Shown here in pieces: positions 7,246-15,589 of a DNA stretch of 45,453 nucleotides. The translations under genes were made by a program, and so were the position numbers. The notes beneath the pieces are model-generated. The model saw only the letters and a list, made by a program, of their open reading frames with translations. It was not told the origin of the DNA and searched no databases. Source of the stretch: an uncultured SAR116 cluster alpha proteobacterium (GTDB lineage: Bacteria; Pseudomonadota; Alphaproteobacteria; Puniceispirillales; Puniceispirillaceae); contig CACGLE010000010.1 of assembly GCA_902573725.1 (NCBI GenBank), positions 1 through 45,453 on the forward strand, written 5' to 3'. Within the stretch, counting starts at the first letter, position 1; each line of letters begins with the position of its first letter.

Positions 7246-9150
7246 CTATAAAACCTGCTCTAACTTCTCGCTTATTTGAAGCCAATTGTTTTCTAATATT
7301 TCTAACTCAGATTTAATTTTTATCAATTTTTTTGAGTTAAACGCAATTTCCTTATTTGGAGTTTTTTTGTAATAACTTTGGTCATTCATTCTATTCTCAA
7401 TTTCTTTTTTTTCCGTCTCTAGAATTTCTATTTGTTTTTCAGTTTCTCTGCGTCTTTTTCGTAATTGAATCATGTTATTTTTGATGATTTTTTGCTGGTT
7501 GCGCGAAGTAGGTTTGTTTATTTTTACATTCGTAGAATTTTGCGTCAAAAGTGACTCTTTTGCAGACTCTGATATTTTTTTTCCTTGGCGTTTTCCTGCA
7601 GTGACGAAGTTCTTATAATCATCCATATTTCCATGGAATTCTGAAACTTCCCCATTATTTATGAGCCAGAATTTATCAGCAACAGTCTCTACTAAATAGG
7701 AATCATGGCTTACTATGATTACTGCGCCTCCGTAATCATTTAAGGCTAAAATTAGTGCTTCTCGGCTTTCAATGTCGAGATGATTTGTTGGCTCGTCCAA
7801 AATCAAAATATGTGGAGCATGAATTGTTGAAATTAATAATAATAATCTTGCCTTTTGGCCGCCAGACAAATTTTCAACAGGCAAATCCACAATATCATTT
7901 TTAAATCCAGCTGCACCTAGACGATTTCGAAGTTCTATTTCTGTCATTCCAGGTTGTAAATTCATAATATGTCTGTAAGCGCTATCTTTCTCAGATAATT
8001 CCTCCAGCTGGTGCTGAGCAAAATATCCGATGCGCAGTTTATTAGTCGCAAAATATTCTCCTGACATGAGTGTTAATTTATTTGCCAATAGTTTTGATAA
8101 TGTTGACTTTCCCTCACCATTTGCGCCTAGCAAGGCAATCCTCTCTTCTGCATCTATTCTCAACGAGAGGCGATTAAGTACTGTTTTTCCATTATAACCA
8201 ACTTTTCCCTTGTTTATTACAACTAATGGTGGACGTAATTCTGCTGGTGTTGGAAATAAAAATTTTGTTACAGCATTTTCTACCAAAGCATTTATTGGCT
8301 TCATTTTTTCCAATATTTTAATGCGTGATTGAGCTTGTTTTGCCTTTGAAGCCTTTGCACGAAATCTCTCCACAAAGCTTTGAATGTGGAGTCTCTGCGC
8401 GTCTTGTTTTTTCTTAATAGATTGCTGTTGGGTTAATATTGCACGACGTTCTGAATCAAATTGTTCATAATTACCAGAAAAATATGTGAGTTTGTTATTA
8501 TTAAGATGCAGAATGCCATCCACTGATTTATTTAGTAACTCCCTATCATGGGAAATTAAGAGGGCTGTGTTTTGGTATTTAGAAAGAAACTTTTCGAGCC
8601 AATAGGCACCCTCTAGGTCAAGATAGTTCGTTGGCTCATCTAACAATAACAAGTCTGGGTTTGAAAATAATACAGCGCCAAGTGCAACACGCATTCTCCA
8701 GCCGCCCGAAAATTCATGACATGGCCGCTGTTGTGCCTCATTATCTAAACCGAGACCTGATAATATTGAAGAGGCGCGTGCTTCTGCAGAATATGCGTTT
8801 ATATCTTCAAGTCTCTGATAAATATACGTAATTCTTTTTCCATCCTTACAATCATCAACCTCTTTCAAAAGTTGTGTACGTTCTATGTCTGCTTCTAACA
8901 CGGTTTGTAGCAAAGATGTTTCGCATGCTGGTGCTTCCTGTTCCACTCCACCAATTTTATAATATTTTGGTATCTCTATTTTGCCAGAGTCTGGTGTGAG
9001 TGATTTTTTAATTAATTTAAACAGAGTTGTCTTGCCGGTACCATTACGACCCACAATTCCAACTTTATGCCCTGTTGGAATAACAGCACTAGCATCTTCA
9101 AAAATTGGTTTCCCTTGAATTGAATAAAAGATATTTGATAATTGAAGCAT
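7246..9150 (-). CDS. ABC-F family ATPase (ribosome-associated type, Uup/YheS-like)
   Basis: A 634-residue soluble protein with two complete nucleotide-binding domains and no membrane segments. Domain 1 has Walker A G34-RNGTGKT41, signature FSGGW and Walker B LLLLDEPTNYLD. Domain 2 has GANGEGKS, LSGGQ and LILDEPTNHLD. The region between them (about 230-300) is the charged linker typical of ABC-F proteins, which enter the ribosomal E site. The C-terminal 100 residues are rich in K, E and Q and should form a coiled coil. Likely role: translation factor relieving stalled ribosomes; which ABC-F subgroup it belongs to would need a tree. It lies 85 nt downstream of the methyltransferase gene. Confidence 0.93.
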   Translation of the reverse strand: MLQLSNIFYSIQGKPIFEDASAVIPTGHKVGIVGRNGTGKTTLFKLIKKSLTPDSGKIEIPKYYKIGGVEQEAPACETSLLQTVLEADIERTQLLKEVDDCKDGKRITYIYQRLEDINAYSAEARASSILSGLGLDNEAQQRPCHEFSGGWRMRVALGAVLFSNPDLLLLDEPTNYLDLEGAYWLEKFLSKYQNTALLISHDRELLNKSVDGILHLNNNKLTYFSGNYEQFDSERRAILTQQQSIKKKQDAQRLHIQSFVERFRAKASKAKQAQSRIKILEKMKPINALVENAVTKFLFPTPAELRPPLVVINKGKVGYNGKTVLNRLSLRIDAEERIALLGANGEGKSTLSKLLANKLTLMSGEYFATNKLRIGYFAQHQLEELSEKDSAYRHIMNLQPGMTEIELRNRLGAAGFKNDIVDLPVENLSGGQKARLLLLISTIHAPHILILDEPTNHLDIESREALILALNDYGGAVIIVSHDSYLVETVADKFWLINNGEVSEFHGNMDDYKNFVTAGKRQGKKISESAKESLLTQNSTNVKINKPTSRNQQKIIKNNMIQLRKRRRETEKQIEILETEKKEIENRMNDQSYYKKTPNKEIAFNSKKLIKIKSELEILENNWLQISEKLEQVL

Positions 9151-9235
9151 ATTTTTAGAAACAATTTTAAAAAGTTGTTTTCTTCCTCGTCTTACTACAT
9201 AAATACGATTGGGGGTAATTAATTTAGTGTTTTCC

Positions 9236-10168
9236 TTAGCTTAGAATTCCAGATTGACTGGCTGATATAAGATTATGTCCGTCTTGCACTAATACTTTTC
9301 TTAAATGACTAATGTAGTCTGGTCCGATTTCACAACATCCACCGATTAAACTCGCTCCCAAACCCACCCATTTACATACAAATTCAGAATATTTAATCTT
9401 CGAAAGGTCTTGTCTTGCTGATAGGTTATCTACTGTAGAACCAGGAATAAGATTTTTTACGGATGTAAACCCATTAGCATAAGCACCAAATGGCAACCCA
9501 CTATCAGCAAGAATTGGAATTGCATAATCTATCGACTCAGGAAAACTGCAGTTTAGCATAAGAGCAGAAACTCCATTCTCTGCCAGTTGTTCTACTGCTA
9601 ACTCTAGTTTTTCTCCAGAACGCAGAGTATTAGAAAAATCATCGGAAATGGTAAGGCCTACTATGGCAGGCAAATCAAATGAGTTTAAAGCCATGATAGC
9701 TGCTTTTGCCTCAGAGATGTTTGACATAGTCTCAACCAAGAACAAATCTACATATTTTCTCTGAGCATTTATGAGCTTTTGGAATTGTACTACACATTCA
9801 TTAAATGGAAGTGCTTCCGAGGCAATATAACTTGCTACCAAAGGCGGCAAACAACCCGCAATATCTATGGCTTTTCGGTCAATATTTGATTTTTCAATAG
9901 CATTTTGCATGACGGAGTATGCAAGTTTGTGAGTATATTGAAGACCTTTAGAAACTTCGTATTTTTCGAGGCGTGGGAGAGTAGCTGTATATGTATTAAG
10001 GCTTAGTACTTTTGCTCCCGCATTAATAAAATCGAGATGTACTTTCGATACAATTTCTGGTTCATCATACATCACTTTTAATGACCAAAGAGGGTGAGAT
10101 TTAGTCTTTGATGAACGTTTGTTTATTTCCTGTCCTAAACCCCCATCTAGAAATATAATATCTGCCAT
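9236..10168 (-). CDS. Homocysteine S-methyltransferase family protein
   Basis: A 310-residue TIM-barrel enzyme. LDGGLGQE at the N-terminus is the family opening, and the three zinc-binding cysteines are present: C207 in LNCSFPE and C278-C279 in IGGCCEIGP. It transfers a methyl group to homocysteine to make methionine; the donor may be S-methylmethionine, betaine or another sulfonium or ammonium compound and cannot be decided here. At 310 residues it matches MmuM-like single-domain enzymes and lacks the cobalamin modules of MetH. A strong AGGAG precedes the ATG. Confidence 0.9.
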   Translation of the reverse strand: MADIIFLDGGLGQEINKRSSKTKSHPLWSLKVMYDEPEIVSKVHLDFINAGAKVLSLNTYTATLPRLEKYEVSKGLQYTHKLAYSVMQNAIEKSNIDRKAIDIAGCLPPLVASYIASEALPFNECVVQFQKLINAQRKYVDLFLVETMSNISEAKAAIMALNSFDLPAIVGLTISDDFSNTLRSGEKLELAVEQLAENGVSALMLNCSFPESIDYAIPILADSGLPFGAYANGFTSVKNLIPGSTVDNLSARQDLSKIKYSEFVCKWVGLGASLIGGCCEIGPDYISHLRKVLVQDGHNLISASQSGILS

Positions 10169-10364
10169 CTGACTCCTTGGTTAACTTTATTAATGGACCG
10201 TGTTTAGCTTTGAATATAGACAGCCAAACAGAATTTGTATAAAATTTTCTTTTTAGAAAATATATTACATTCGACTATGAAATGATATATTTCAACTAAA
10301 GTTACATTAATAATTTCACTTAAATAGTTAATTGTATAAAATACAATGAAAAAAAGAGCAGCGC

Positions 10365-10787
10365 TTATCCGACAATGTTAGGAAGGGCCTGCTGGCGGGT
10401 ATCCTTTTCTATCTTAGAATTTTTTGAAGATTTATTTTTTAAGCTTCTGTTTGTTTTCTTTTTACTAAAAATTAATGTAAATTCGCCATCTTTTACCATA
10501 TCTGATTGGTTGTCTAGATTAGTTATAGATGGGCAAGGTTGGGCCTCTAAATTCTCTAGCTCAATTTCATCAAATGCATCCATAACACTCTCAAAAAGTT
10601 CTGAATTAACATAATGAGAATCAAGCATTTTCTGTTGTGTTAGTTTACGATATGTTTTCATGGCTGCAGAAATGTTGAAGTTAACACCCAACTGGTTCTC
10701 TTTAGCCAAAAATGGAAATATATTTAAAAGCCACTTTAAAATTGACTTATCTTTGGGGTTCTTTGGTTGTTTTGATGGCTCAGCCAT
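10365..10787 (-). CDS. Unknown cytoplasmic protein, 140 residues
   Basis: No family recognised. The protein starts with a basic segment (MAEPSKQPKNPKDKSILKWL) and a short hydrophobic stretch (LLNIFPFL) too short to span a membrane. It continues with a helical middle (residues 40-80, acidic at DAFDEIELENLEA) and ends in a low-complexity Lys/Ser/Asn tail (KKKTNRSLKNKSSKNSKIEK). An AGGA ribosome site lies 9 nt before the ATG. It sits between the Bcr/CflA exporter (108 nt upstream) and the methyltransferase on the same strand. Reality is supported by length, ribosome site and strand agreement. Confidence 0.65.
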   Translation of the reverse strand: MAEPSKQPKNPKDKSILKWLLNIFPFLAKENQLGVNFNISAAMKTYRKLTQQKMLDSHYVNSELFESVMDAFDEIELENLEAQPCPSITNLDNQSDMVKDGEFTLIFSKKKTNRSLKNKSSKNSKIEKDTRQQALPNIVG

Positions 10788-10894
10788 TAAATAAATCCTA
10801 TTTGTAGTAGGAAAATACTGTCGAAAGACACTATATATTGTGGTTACAATGAATCAAAAGGTTTGATCTCTGTCAAGTCATTTAGTATTAAATT

Positions 10895-12124
10895 TTAATT
10901 ATGCGCTGATTTATCCCTGTAGATGAATGCGTAAGTTAGGCAAAAAATAGAAAGTAAAGAAATACTAATTACAGAACATACTGTAATAAACATACTTTCT
11001 GCGCCGCCTACAGCTACAATTATTACACCAAAACTAGCGCCAGCGATCATTTGCCAGGCTCCCGTGAATCCAGAGCCAGTCCCAGCATATTTACCTGCTG
11101 AGGATATAGCTCCTATTGTTGCATTTGAAATTAAAATACCGTTGCCAAATCCAAATAACCCACATGGTAGCGCAATAGTAACGGGACTGAGATTTAAGGT
11201 AATAGTTGAGAACAACAAGATTAACATAGAAAAAAGTGTGATTAAAGAACCAGAAAACGCGACGACTTCTATGCCGCGCATCACTAGGTATCGTCTATTT
11301 ATGAAATTGCCTATAAAAAAACCAATAGGCATAATTGAAAACCAAAAACCAAATGCAAGAGCGGATTGCCCCAAAGCCTCGTAGTGGTAGGGGAGTATTC
11401 CAGCCAAAACATAAAACATTCCGCTTTGCATCCCGCAAGCTATAGCAAAACTTAAAAAGGTTAGATTTTTTAGAATTTCGCCGTACGCTTTTGTTATCTC
11501 AAAAATATTAATTTGAGGTAATCTATTTTTATGGGTTTCAGTAATCTTAATAATGGTAACAGAAAATATAATTAACCCTGCTATCGCGGATACAGCCATT
11601 CCACTTTTCCACCCAAAAAACTCAACGAGTATTCCACCAAACAAAACAGATATGATTGGAACAGTGGATTGAATTGTTTGAGCAGTCGACATATGTTTGG
11701 CGGCCTCTTGACGCGCAAAGTTATCATTTATCATAGCTCTTCCCATTGATAGGCAAGCTGCAGCCCCGAGTCCTTGGATAACACGGCATACTAAAAGAAA
11801 TTCTATAGAGTTAGATACCAGGATTAAACCGCTTCCTAGCGCAAACATAATAGAGCCAAGAAGCAAAATGGGGCGTCTCCCAAATCGGTCAGATGCAACT
11901 CCGTAAAAGAGTTGACCTAACCCTAAAGCAATTAAATATAAAGTAATAAGAGATTGGCCAACATTTTCCGAAATTGAAAAACGGCTGACGATTTCTGGTA
12001 TTGCAGGGACTAGCAAAACAAGCCCCATCACAGGACTTGCGATTGTTAGAGCAATGAAACCAACTGAATTTATTCCATTTTTTTGCTTATTGGGGTTCAT
12101 TTCATATATTTTTTCAGTTTTCAT
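10895..12124 (-). CDS. MFS drug-resistance transporter, Bcr/CflA type
   Basis: A 409-residue inner-membrane protein with about 12 transmembrane helices. MFS motif A is present between helices 2 and 3 (GVASDRFGRRPILLLGS), and the RVIQGLGAAACLSMGRAMIND segment in helix 4 is the Bcr/CflA signature for proton-driven efflux. Such carriers expel bicyclomycin, chloramphenicol-like drugs or metabolites such as cysteine; the substrate here is unknown. The first ATG at 12124 has no clear ribosome site; a second ATG eight codons later (MNPNKQ) is equally possible. Confidence 0.9.
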   Translation of the reverse strand: MKTEKIYEMNPNKQKNGINSVGFIALTIASPVMGLVLLVPAIPEIVSRFSISENVGQSLITLYLIALGLGQLFYGVASDRFGRRPILLLGSIMFALGSGLILVSNSIEFLLVCRVIQGLGAAACLSMGRAMINDNFARQEAAKHMSTAQTIQSTVPIISVLFGGILVEFFGWKSGMAVSAIAGLIIFSVTIIKITETHKNRLPQINIFEITKAYGEILKNLTFLSFAIACGMQSGMFYVLAGILPYHYEALGQSALAFGFWFSIMPIGFFIGNFINRRYLVMRGIEVVAFSGSLITLFSMLILLFSTITLNLSPVTIALPCGLFGFGNGILISNATIGAISSAGKYAGTGSGFTGAWQMIAGASFGVIIVAVGGAESMFITVCSVISISLLSIFCLTYAFIYRDKSAHN

Positions 12125-12331
12125 CGCATTTTAAATTCAAATTAGATGGGGTGTCGAAGACCAATTAATATGGTTTCGTTAATGGAGATTATAGTTTTAG
12201 TCCGAGTAACAAGAAGTAGTTGCTGAAAAAACTAATATTTTCAAGAGGTCTATAAAAAATAATTTTTTTACATGTAAATCTCAATAGATGAAAAACCAAT
12301 ATAAGAAAAGTTTTATTTTTAAAATGATTAA

Positions 12332-12360
12332 TTGACCTTCTAAAAGTGATTGCGTTTAAT
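12332..12360 (+). promoter_or_regulatory. Strong sigma70-like promoter of the 28-codon gene
   Basis: TTGACC (12332-12337) and TTTAAT (12355-12360) are separated by exactly 17 nt; each hexamer matches consensus at five of six positions. Transcription would begin near 12367, giving a leader of about 55 nt before the ATG at 12422. Confidence 0.65.
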
Positions 12361-12421
12361 TAACAGTGAGGATTTGATCAATACAAATTCTAATGTGAAA
12401 ATAGTGAAGGGAGGTGATCTA

Positions 12422-12508
12422 ATGTCGAGTGTTAAAAGTATGGTGGTAGTGATTCTAGGAATGAAGGCTTGGCAGAGGAACAGTTTCTTTCTGGGGGCCG
12501 CTTTTTAA
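12422..12508 (+). CDS. 28-residue peptide gene with near-perfect ribosome site, unknown function
   Basis: The frame encodes MSSVKSMVVVILGMKAWQRN followed by SFFLGAAF. The residues MVVVILGM form a short hydrophobic core, followed by a basic KAWQR and a hydrophobic end. Upstream, GGAGGTGATC (12410-12419) is complementary to ten consecutive bases of the 16S 3' end, one of the best ribosome sites in the window. A consensus-like promoter lies 60-90 nt upstream and an intrinsic terminator 29 nt downstream, so this is a self-contained unit of about 190 nt. It could be a peptide gene (toxin, modified-peptide precursor or small membrane protein) or a translated small RNA. I know no matching family. 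Confidence 0.6.
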   Translation: MSSVKSMVVVILGMKAWQRNSFFLGAAF

Positions 12509-12536
12509 TAAACTCATTATCACCACTAAACACGGA

Positions 12537-12563
12537 AGAGGGGGTATTACCCTCTCTTTTTTT
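12537..12563 (+). terminator. Intrinsic terminator after the 28-codon gene
   Basis: AGAGGG (12537-12542) pairs with CCCTCT (12550-12555) around a seven-base loop, followed by a run of seven T. It ends just at the stop codon of the convergent LysR gene. Read on the other strand the U-run is missing, so it serves the plus-strand unit. Confidence 0.75.
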
Positions 12564-13515
12564 ATCTTGTATCCTCTGGGAATGTAAGGTTGAGACGTTG
12601 CACTAGTTGGTCTTGAAACTTTGCTGCTGCAACTGGCAGGACCCTCCCTTTTAGTTGAGCAATATGTAGTAAACCTGACTTGCAGTCACGCTCGTCAATT
12701 GGTATCGCTTTTAAATGACTATAAATCCCATATTGTCCACTAATGCTTATTGGAATTTGAAAACCAAGGGCATTTTCATGTATCAAGTAATTTGCCATCA
12801 TATCAAATGAGTCTGCTTCAATAATCGTTTGAAGGGGTGTTGACTTTTGAACCTGTCCGACGTTCAGAAGGGTTCTTATTCCTTCATTTTCTCTGGGCAT
12901 TAAAATGGGCCAGGCGAGACAATCTTGGAGCCTCAAAGATTTATTATTTGCTAATGGATGTTCCGGAGCCATAATGATTTGCACTACTTGTGTTACTGTT
13001 GCAACAATTTGAATATCAGAGGGAAGTAGGGAATCAAAAATAATGGCTGTATCAGTATCATGATTAACTAGCGATTCTACTGCTGACTGAGAATTTTGTC
13101 TCAAGACTTCAAATGTGACACCAGGGTGTTTTTCGCGATATTGAGCAATTTCTTTTGGAAGGAACACGCTTATGGTCTGTGGACCACTACTTACTCTCAC
13201 GTGTCCTCGTCGTATTCCCGATAAATCTGATATTTTCGATAACACTCGATTCACATCCGATATCTGATTACGGATATGCTGAACAAATAACTCACCTGCT
13301 GTATTCAAACGCACCCCAGCAGGCGTCCTTTCAAATAAAGGGTGTCCGATTTCGTCTTCGATCGCTAATATTCTGCGATTAAGGGCAGTCGAAGTTATAG
13401 CGAGGCGATCAGCGGCTTTCCTAATAGATCCCTCTTTTGCCACAACATCTATATATTTAAGGGTAGTTAAATAACGCATAAAAAAATTGGTCCTATCATA
13501 AATAAAAATCCTCAT
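12562..13515 (-). CDS. LysR-family transcriptional regulator
   Basis: 317 residues from the first ATG (GGAA upstream), or 305 from the ATG at 13479, which gives the usual LysR beginning MRYLTTLKYIDVVAKEGSIR. The winged helix-turn-helix is clear (AADRLAITSTALNRRILAIE, then GHPLFERTPAGVRLNTAGE), followed by a linker helix and a substrate-binding domain starting near GHVRVSSGPQTISVFLP. The co-inducer is unknown. It is divergent from glnK-amtB across 206 nt that hold TGCA repeats, a likely site for autoregulation and perhaps control of the ammonium transport genes. Its stop codon meets the terminator of the convergent 28-codon gene. Confidence 0.92.
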   Translation of the reverse strand: MRIFIYDRTNFFMRYLTTLKYIDVVAKEGSIRKAADRLAITSTALNRRILAIEDEIGHPLFERTPAGVRLNTAGELFVQHIRNQISDVNRVLSKISDLSGIRRGHVRVSSGPQTISVFLPKEIAQYREKHPGVTFEVLRQNSQSAVESLVNHDTDTAIIFDSLLPSDIQIVATVTQVVQIIMAPEHPLANNKSLRLQDCLAWPILMPRENEGIRTLLNVGQVQKSTPLQTIIEADSFDMMANYLIHENALGFQIPISISGQYGIYSHLKAIPIDERDCKSGLLHIAQLKGRVLPVAAAKFQDQLVQRLNLTFPEDTR

Positions 13516-13530
13516 AATTTATTTCCGCGA

Positions 13531-13556
13531 TGCAAAAAATGCACTGCATTAATGCA
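13531..13556. promoter_or_regulatory. TGCA inverted repeats, candidate LysR operator
   Basis: Two adjacent dyads, TGCAAAAAATGCA (13531-13543) and the perfect palindrome TGCATTAATGCA (13545-13556), lie just upstream of the LysR gene in the divergent region with glnK. LysR proteins bind paired interrupted dyads next to their own gene, so this is the natural candidate. No sigma54 consensus was found ahead of glnK. Confidence 0.5.
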
Positions 13557-13721
13557 AACTTAGCAGAATGCTTTATGAAATCAATTTGCTAATCACCTTC
13601 TATGTATTTTTTTTGTATGAAGGCACCATTCACAAAGTCAATTTCGTTGTCACTTTTGATTTTTAATTGGACTTCCTACAAAAATATTTATGCAGAAAAA
13701 TCAGTAATATGAGGACATAAT

Positions 13722-14060
13722 ATGAAATATATCATAGCGATAATCCAACCAAGTAAGCTGGAAGCCGTGCATGACGCGCTTAAAAATATCGATATAGCAG
13801 GTATGACTGTTAGCGAAGTTCAGGGTTACGGGCGCCAAATGGGTAAGAGTGAAATGTATCGAGGTGCAGAATATACAGTTAACTTTATACCTAAAACTAA
13901 AATTGAAATAGCAGTGGACAAGTCTGCTGAAGAAGCGGTTGTTAATGCAATTAAATCAACTTCAGAAACGGGAAAAATTGGTGATGGCAAAATATTTGTT
14001 TTGGACTTGCAAGAAGCTATCCGCATACGCACAGGTGAAACCGGAAGTAGCGCCCTGTAA
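13722..14060 (+). CDS. glnK: Nitrogen regulatory protein P-II (GlnK type)
   Basis: The 112-residue P-II protein is full length. The T-loop has the uridylylation site Y51 (MYRGAEYTVNFIPK), and the C-terminal TGEKIGDGKIFVL-type motif (TGKIGDGKIFVLDL here) binds ATP/2-oxoglutarate. P-II proteins sense 2-oxoglutarate and energy state. The copy beside amtB normally plugs the ammonium channel when nitrogen is plentiful and, in this class, also acts through GlnE; a glnE gene is present at 18931. A GAGGA ribosome site precedes the ATG. It is 42 nt ahead of amtB, forming the classic operon. The gene name rests on linkage to amtB, as GlnB and GlnK are hard to separate by sequence. Confidence 0.95.
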   Translation: MKYIIAIIQPSKLEAVHDALKNIDIAGMTVSEVQGYGRQMGKSEMYRGAEYTVNFIPKTKIEIAVDKSAEEAVVNAIKSTSETGKIGDGKIFVLDLQEAIRIRTGETGSSAL

Positions 14061-14102
14061 ATAGATTTATAGTTTAATATATTATTACTTTAGGAGATTA
14101 AC

Positions 14103-15401
14103 ATGATTAAAAATTTAAAATGGCAAAAGTTTTTAGCCATCATTGGAGGTGTATTGCCAATTACGGTGGTCATACCTTCAGCTGCCATGGCAGCTCCAGA
14201 TGCAGAAACAGCATACATTTTCAATAGCTTTTCGTTTCTAATTCATGGGTTCATGGTAGCATTAATGGCAGCTGGATTTTGTATGCTTGAAGGTGGGTTG
14301 GTTAGGTCTAAAAATGCCACTGTGCAGTGTACTAAAAATATTTCGTTGTATGCCATTGCTGGACTTATGTATGCCATAGTGGGCTATAACTTAATGTATA
14401 TGGACGTGAATGGTTTTATCGGTTCATTTTCTTTTTGGACACCGTCCGAACCCTCAGTCGACGATGGATACTCTTCAGGGTCAGATTGGTTTTTTCAAAT
14501 GGTATTTGTGGCTACAGCTGCTTCTATTGTATCTGGAGCAGTCGCAGAGCGCGTCAAGTTAACATCATTCTTGGTTTTTGTCGTCATTCTGACTGCTTTA
14601 ATATATCCAATCCAAGGCAGTTGGTCTTGGGGCGGTGGTTATTTGTCTGAGGCAGGTTTTTTAGATTTTGCAGGCTCTACAATAGTCCATTCTGTTGGGG
14701 GATGGGCAGCATTGACAGGGTGTTTAATCATTGGTTCGCGCTCAGGAAAATATTCAGATGATGGTAAAGTAAAACCAATGCCGGGTTCAAACTTACCTTT
14801 GGCCACTTTAGGGACGTTCCTCTTGTGGTTTGGTTGGTTTGGATTTAACGGTGGTTCCCAGTTAGCAATGGGATCTGCCGCGGATGTGGATGCCATTAGT
14901 AACATTTACATTAACACAAATTTGGCTGCTGCAGCTGGCGTTGTGGTCGCCATAATTGGAACAAGCATTTTATATGGGAAGGTCGATCTTACAATGGCAT
15001 TAAATGGAGCTCTTGGCGGATTAGTTGCAATAACTGCTGAACCGTTAGCTCCGTCCCCAGTACTAGCAATGTTCATTGGTGGTGTCGGAAGTGCTCTTGT
15101 TATACTCACTGTGCCACTATTGGATAAGTTAAAAATTGATGATGTAGTTGGTGCAATCCCTGTTCACCTTGTTGCAGGCATCTGGGGCACCATAGCAGTC
15201 GTTTTGTCAAACTCAGATGCAACACTCGGAGCGCAACTTTACGGCATATTTGCTATAGGTGCATTTACAATTGTCACATCCGCAGTAGCTTGGTACGTGA
15301 TAAAGTTATTGATGGGAGTCAGATCAGATGAGCAATCTGAATTAGATGGTTTAGATAAATCTGAGAACGGCTTGGAGGCATACCCAGAATTTACAAGCTA
15401 A
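14103..15401 (+). CDS. amtB: Ammonium transporter
   Basis: A 432-residue Amt/MEP/Rh channel with a cleavable signal peptide (cut after about A30) and eleven transmembrane helices. The twin pore histidines are present: H196 (STIVHSVGG) and H355 (AIPVHLVAG). The conserved DFAGSTIVH and WFGWFGFNGGS stretches confirm the family. It conducts ammonium inward and is gated by the GlnK encoded just upstream. AGGAG lies 6-7 nt before the ATG. A strong terminator follows, so glnK-amtB is a closed two-gene operon. Confidence 0.96.
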   Translation: MIKNLKWQKFLAIIGGVLPITVVIPSAAMAAPDAETAYIFNSFSFLIHGFMVALMAAGFCMLEGGLVRSKNATVQCTKNISLYAIAGLMYAIVGYNLMYMDVNGFIGSFSFWTPSEPSVDDGYSSGSDWFFQMVFVATAASIVSGAVAERVKLTSFLVFVVILTALIYPIQGSWSWGGGYLSEAGFLDFAGSTIVHSVGGWAALTGCLIIGSRSGKYSDDGKVKPMPGSNLPLATLGTFLLWFGWFGFNGGSQLAMGSAADVDAISNIYINTNLAAAAGVVVAIIGTSILYGKVDLTMALNGALGGLVAITAEPLAPSPVLAMFIGGVGSALVILTVPLLDKLKIDDVVGAIPVHLVAGIWGTIAVVLSNSDATLGAQLYGIFAIGAFTIVTSAVAWYVIKLLMGVRSDEQSELDGLDKSENGLEAYPEFTS

Positions 15402-15421
15402 TCTATAGTCACATTATATCT

Positions 15422-15457
15422 AAAAAACGGCTCTCCACTTTGGGAGCCGTTTTTTTT
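15422..15457 (+). terminator. Intrinsic terminator of glnK-amtB
   Basis: ACGGCTC (15427-15433) pairs with GAGCCGT (15444-15450), extended by two further C-G pairs around a bulge, with A-run upstream and eight T downstream. It lies 26 nt after the amtB stop codon. Confidence 0.9.
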
Positions 15458-15589
15458 CTGTGTGGTTTAAAAAAAATCTTATGAATTGAAATGATATTAT
15501 CATTTTTTTCTGTAAAGTATGTTTAGGGAGGTAATATATAGACTATTCGTAAATAGTTTTAGCTGAAATCTGTAAAGAGATAATTAAAT

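Noticed and set aside
10244-10261. ATTTTCT/AGAAAAT hairpin downstream of the 140-residue gene
   Set aside because: All-AT stem, too weak for an intrinsic terminator and over 100 nt from the stop codon.
13600-13721. Possible sigma54 promoter before glnK (AGGCACC near 13621)
   Set aside because: The GC half is not followed at the right distance by TTGC, so the consensus is not met.
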